From contig BNUF01000147.1 in the NCBI GenBank assembly GCA_025997155.1, positions 1-6,143 of the forward strand: DNA of 6,143 nucleotides, in the 5' to 3' direction. The position numbers were made by a program, and so were the translations under genes. Shown here piece after piece: positions 5,483-6,143 of the stretch (position 1 is its first letter; each line of letters begins with the position of its first letter). A model generated the notes under the pieces. The model made no database searches and was not told where the DNA came from. It saw nothing but the letters and a program-made list of their open reading frames with translations. This DNA is from Clostridia bacterium (GTDB taxonomy: Bacteria; Bacillota; Clostridia; Lachnospirales; WQUN01).

Positions 5483-6143
5483 ATGGATTTGTTGAACACC
5501 ATACAAAACATAGCGAACGGCGACAAGGGCAAAATCGACCCCGCGACACTCCTTCTCGACAGCGTTAGGCGCGTCGTCGCGAAAGAGTTCGTGAATCTTC
5601 AGGCGGGCGACGTTTTTCGGGCGCGTGTCAAGGATATTCAGCAAAAACAAGTCACGATTACGCTTGCGGACGGGAAGAACCTCACCGCCGCGTCTCTTGT
5701 GCTGCCGAACGCGAGAATCGGCTCGGACGCGCTTTTTCTTGTCACGGCGAACAACGACGGGCAGATTTTCCTTGAAATGGTGCGGCAGGGCGAGGGAGCG
5801 TTGCAGAACAACGTCGCGGCGGAAGCTCTTCGGACGGCGGGAATGTCGGCTACAAGCGAAAACGTGGACATTACGAAACTTCTTATGGACAACAGTTTTC
5901 CGATTGACGCGAAAACCCTTTCAAAGGCGTTGTTCTTTCACCACGCGGGTGCGGATACCCCCGAAAAACTGCTCTTTTTGCTTAAAGAGGATTTTGCGCT
6001 TGTTCGCGAGAACGTGAATATACTTAATAATATAACGTCTCTGGGGGGCGACAACCTCACAAGCACTCTCTCAAGGTTCGCGGAGAAAGTAGCGTCCGCC
6101 GAGACCGCCGCGCAAACGGAGATTTTGGCGGAACTTTTGCCCT
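5483..6143 (+). CDS. FliK/YlqG-like protein, N-terminal 220 residues (3' end outside window)
   Basis: The frame opens at ATG 5483, 6 bases after the rnhB stop, and stays open to the right edge. The ribosome binding site is weak (AGGT, 4 bases away), so translation may be coupled to rnhB. Residues 39-100 form a predicted beta-rich domain with the pattern (AGDVFRARV, then VTITLADGKNLTA, then ALFLVTANNDGQIFLEM) typical of the N-terminal part of Firmicutes FliK-like hook-length-control proteins. A helical segment at 133-181 (FPIDAKTLSKAL, then EKLLFLLKEDFALVRENVNIL) also resembles that group. In B. subtilis the gene after rnhB is ylqG, whose product I recall as FliK-like, followed by ylqH, resembling the FlhB cytoplasmic domain. 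The diagnostic C-terminal FliK domain would lie beyond the window, so the assignment rests on pattern and neighbourhood. A role in flagellar hook or type III export control is inferred only; the locus shows no other flagellar gene. Confidence 0.7.
   Translation, partial: MDLLNTIQNIANGDKGKIDPATLLLDSVRRVVAKEFVNLQAGDVFRARVKDIQQKQVTITLADGKNLTAASLVLPNARIGSDALFLVTANNDGQIFLEMVRQGEGALQNNVAAEALRTAGMSATSENVDITKLLMDNSFPIDAKTLSKALFFHHAGADTPEKLLFLLKEDFALVRENVNILNNITSLGGDNLTSTLSRFAEKVASAETAAQTEILAELLP

Noticed and set aside
5625..6017. 130-codon plus-strand frame
   Set aside because: It lies in another frame inside the FliK/YlqG-like gene, which starts at 5483 directly after rnhB. The product is a skewed Arg/Thr/Ser-rich sequence, typical of an out-of-frame reading.

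Overview
The window holds a compact, all-plus-strand block of bacterial housekeeping genes that looks like part of an endospore-lineage Firmicutes (clostridial) genome. The lineage call rests on three things: a BofA-type tail at the left edge, a clostridial-style single-pass signal peptidase I, and an rnhB gene followed by a FliK/YlqG-like gene, an order known from Bacillus-type genomes. Base composition is moderate and rich in GCG, GGC and GAC codons. Species cannot be named from the sequence. No mobile elements, CRISPR arrays, tRNAs or rRNAs are visible.

Layout: (1) 1-176 is the C-terminal end of a BofA-like protein, closed by an intrinsic terminator (194-219). (2) A 124-bp intergenic region carries an extended -10 promoter (232-260). 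A perfect 7-1-7 palindrome (260-274) sits over the predicted transcription start. (3) From 301 to the right edge, seven genes run head to tail with gaps of 15 bp or less, or with overlaps: aroE (shikimate dehydrogenase), a 43-residue basic membrane microprotein, a 694-residue single-pass membrane protein with a very acidic cytosolic tail, lepB (signal peptidase I), a DusB-type tRNA-dihydrouridine synthase, rnhB (RNase HII), and the first 220 residues of a FliK/YlqG-like protein cut by the window end. No terminator or convincing internal promoter lies between 301 and 6143, so one operon driven by the 232-260 promoter is the simplest reading.

The identifiable genes act in aromatic precursor synthesis, protein export, tRNA modification and RNA/DNA hybrid repair, so this is a housekeeping operon rather than a single pathway. 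The least understood part is 1167-3398. A tiny, strongly basic membrane peptide is followed in the same reading frame, after two consecutive TAG stops, by a large membrane protein with a strongly acidic cytosolic tail. That tail carries an in-frame 18-bp tandem repeat and several short leucine/aspartate motifs. I recognise no family for either protein. They are the best candidates here for something undescribed.
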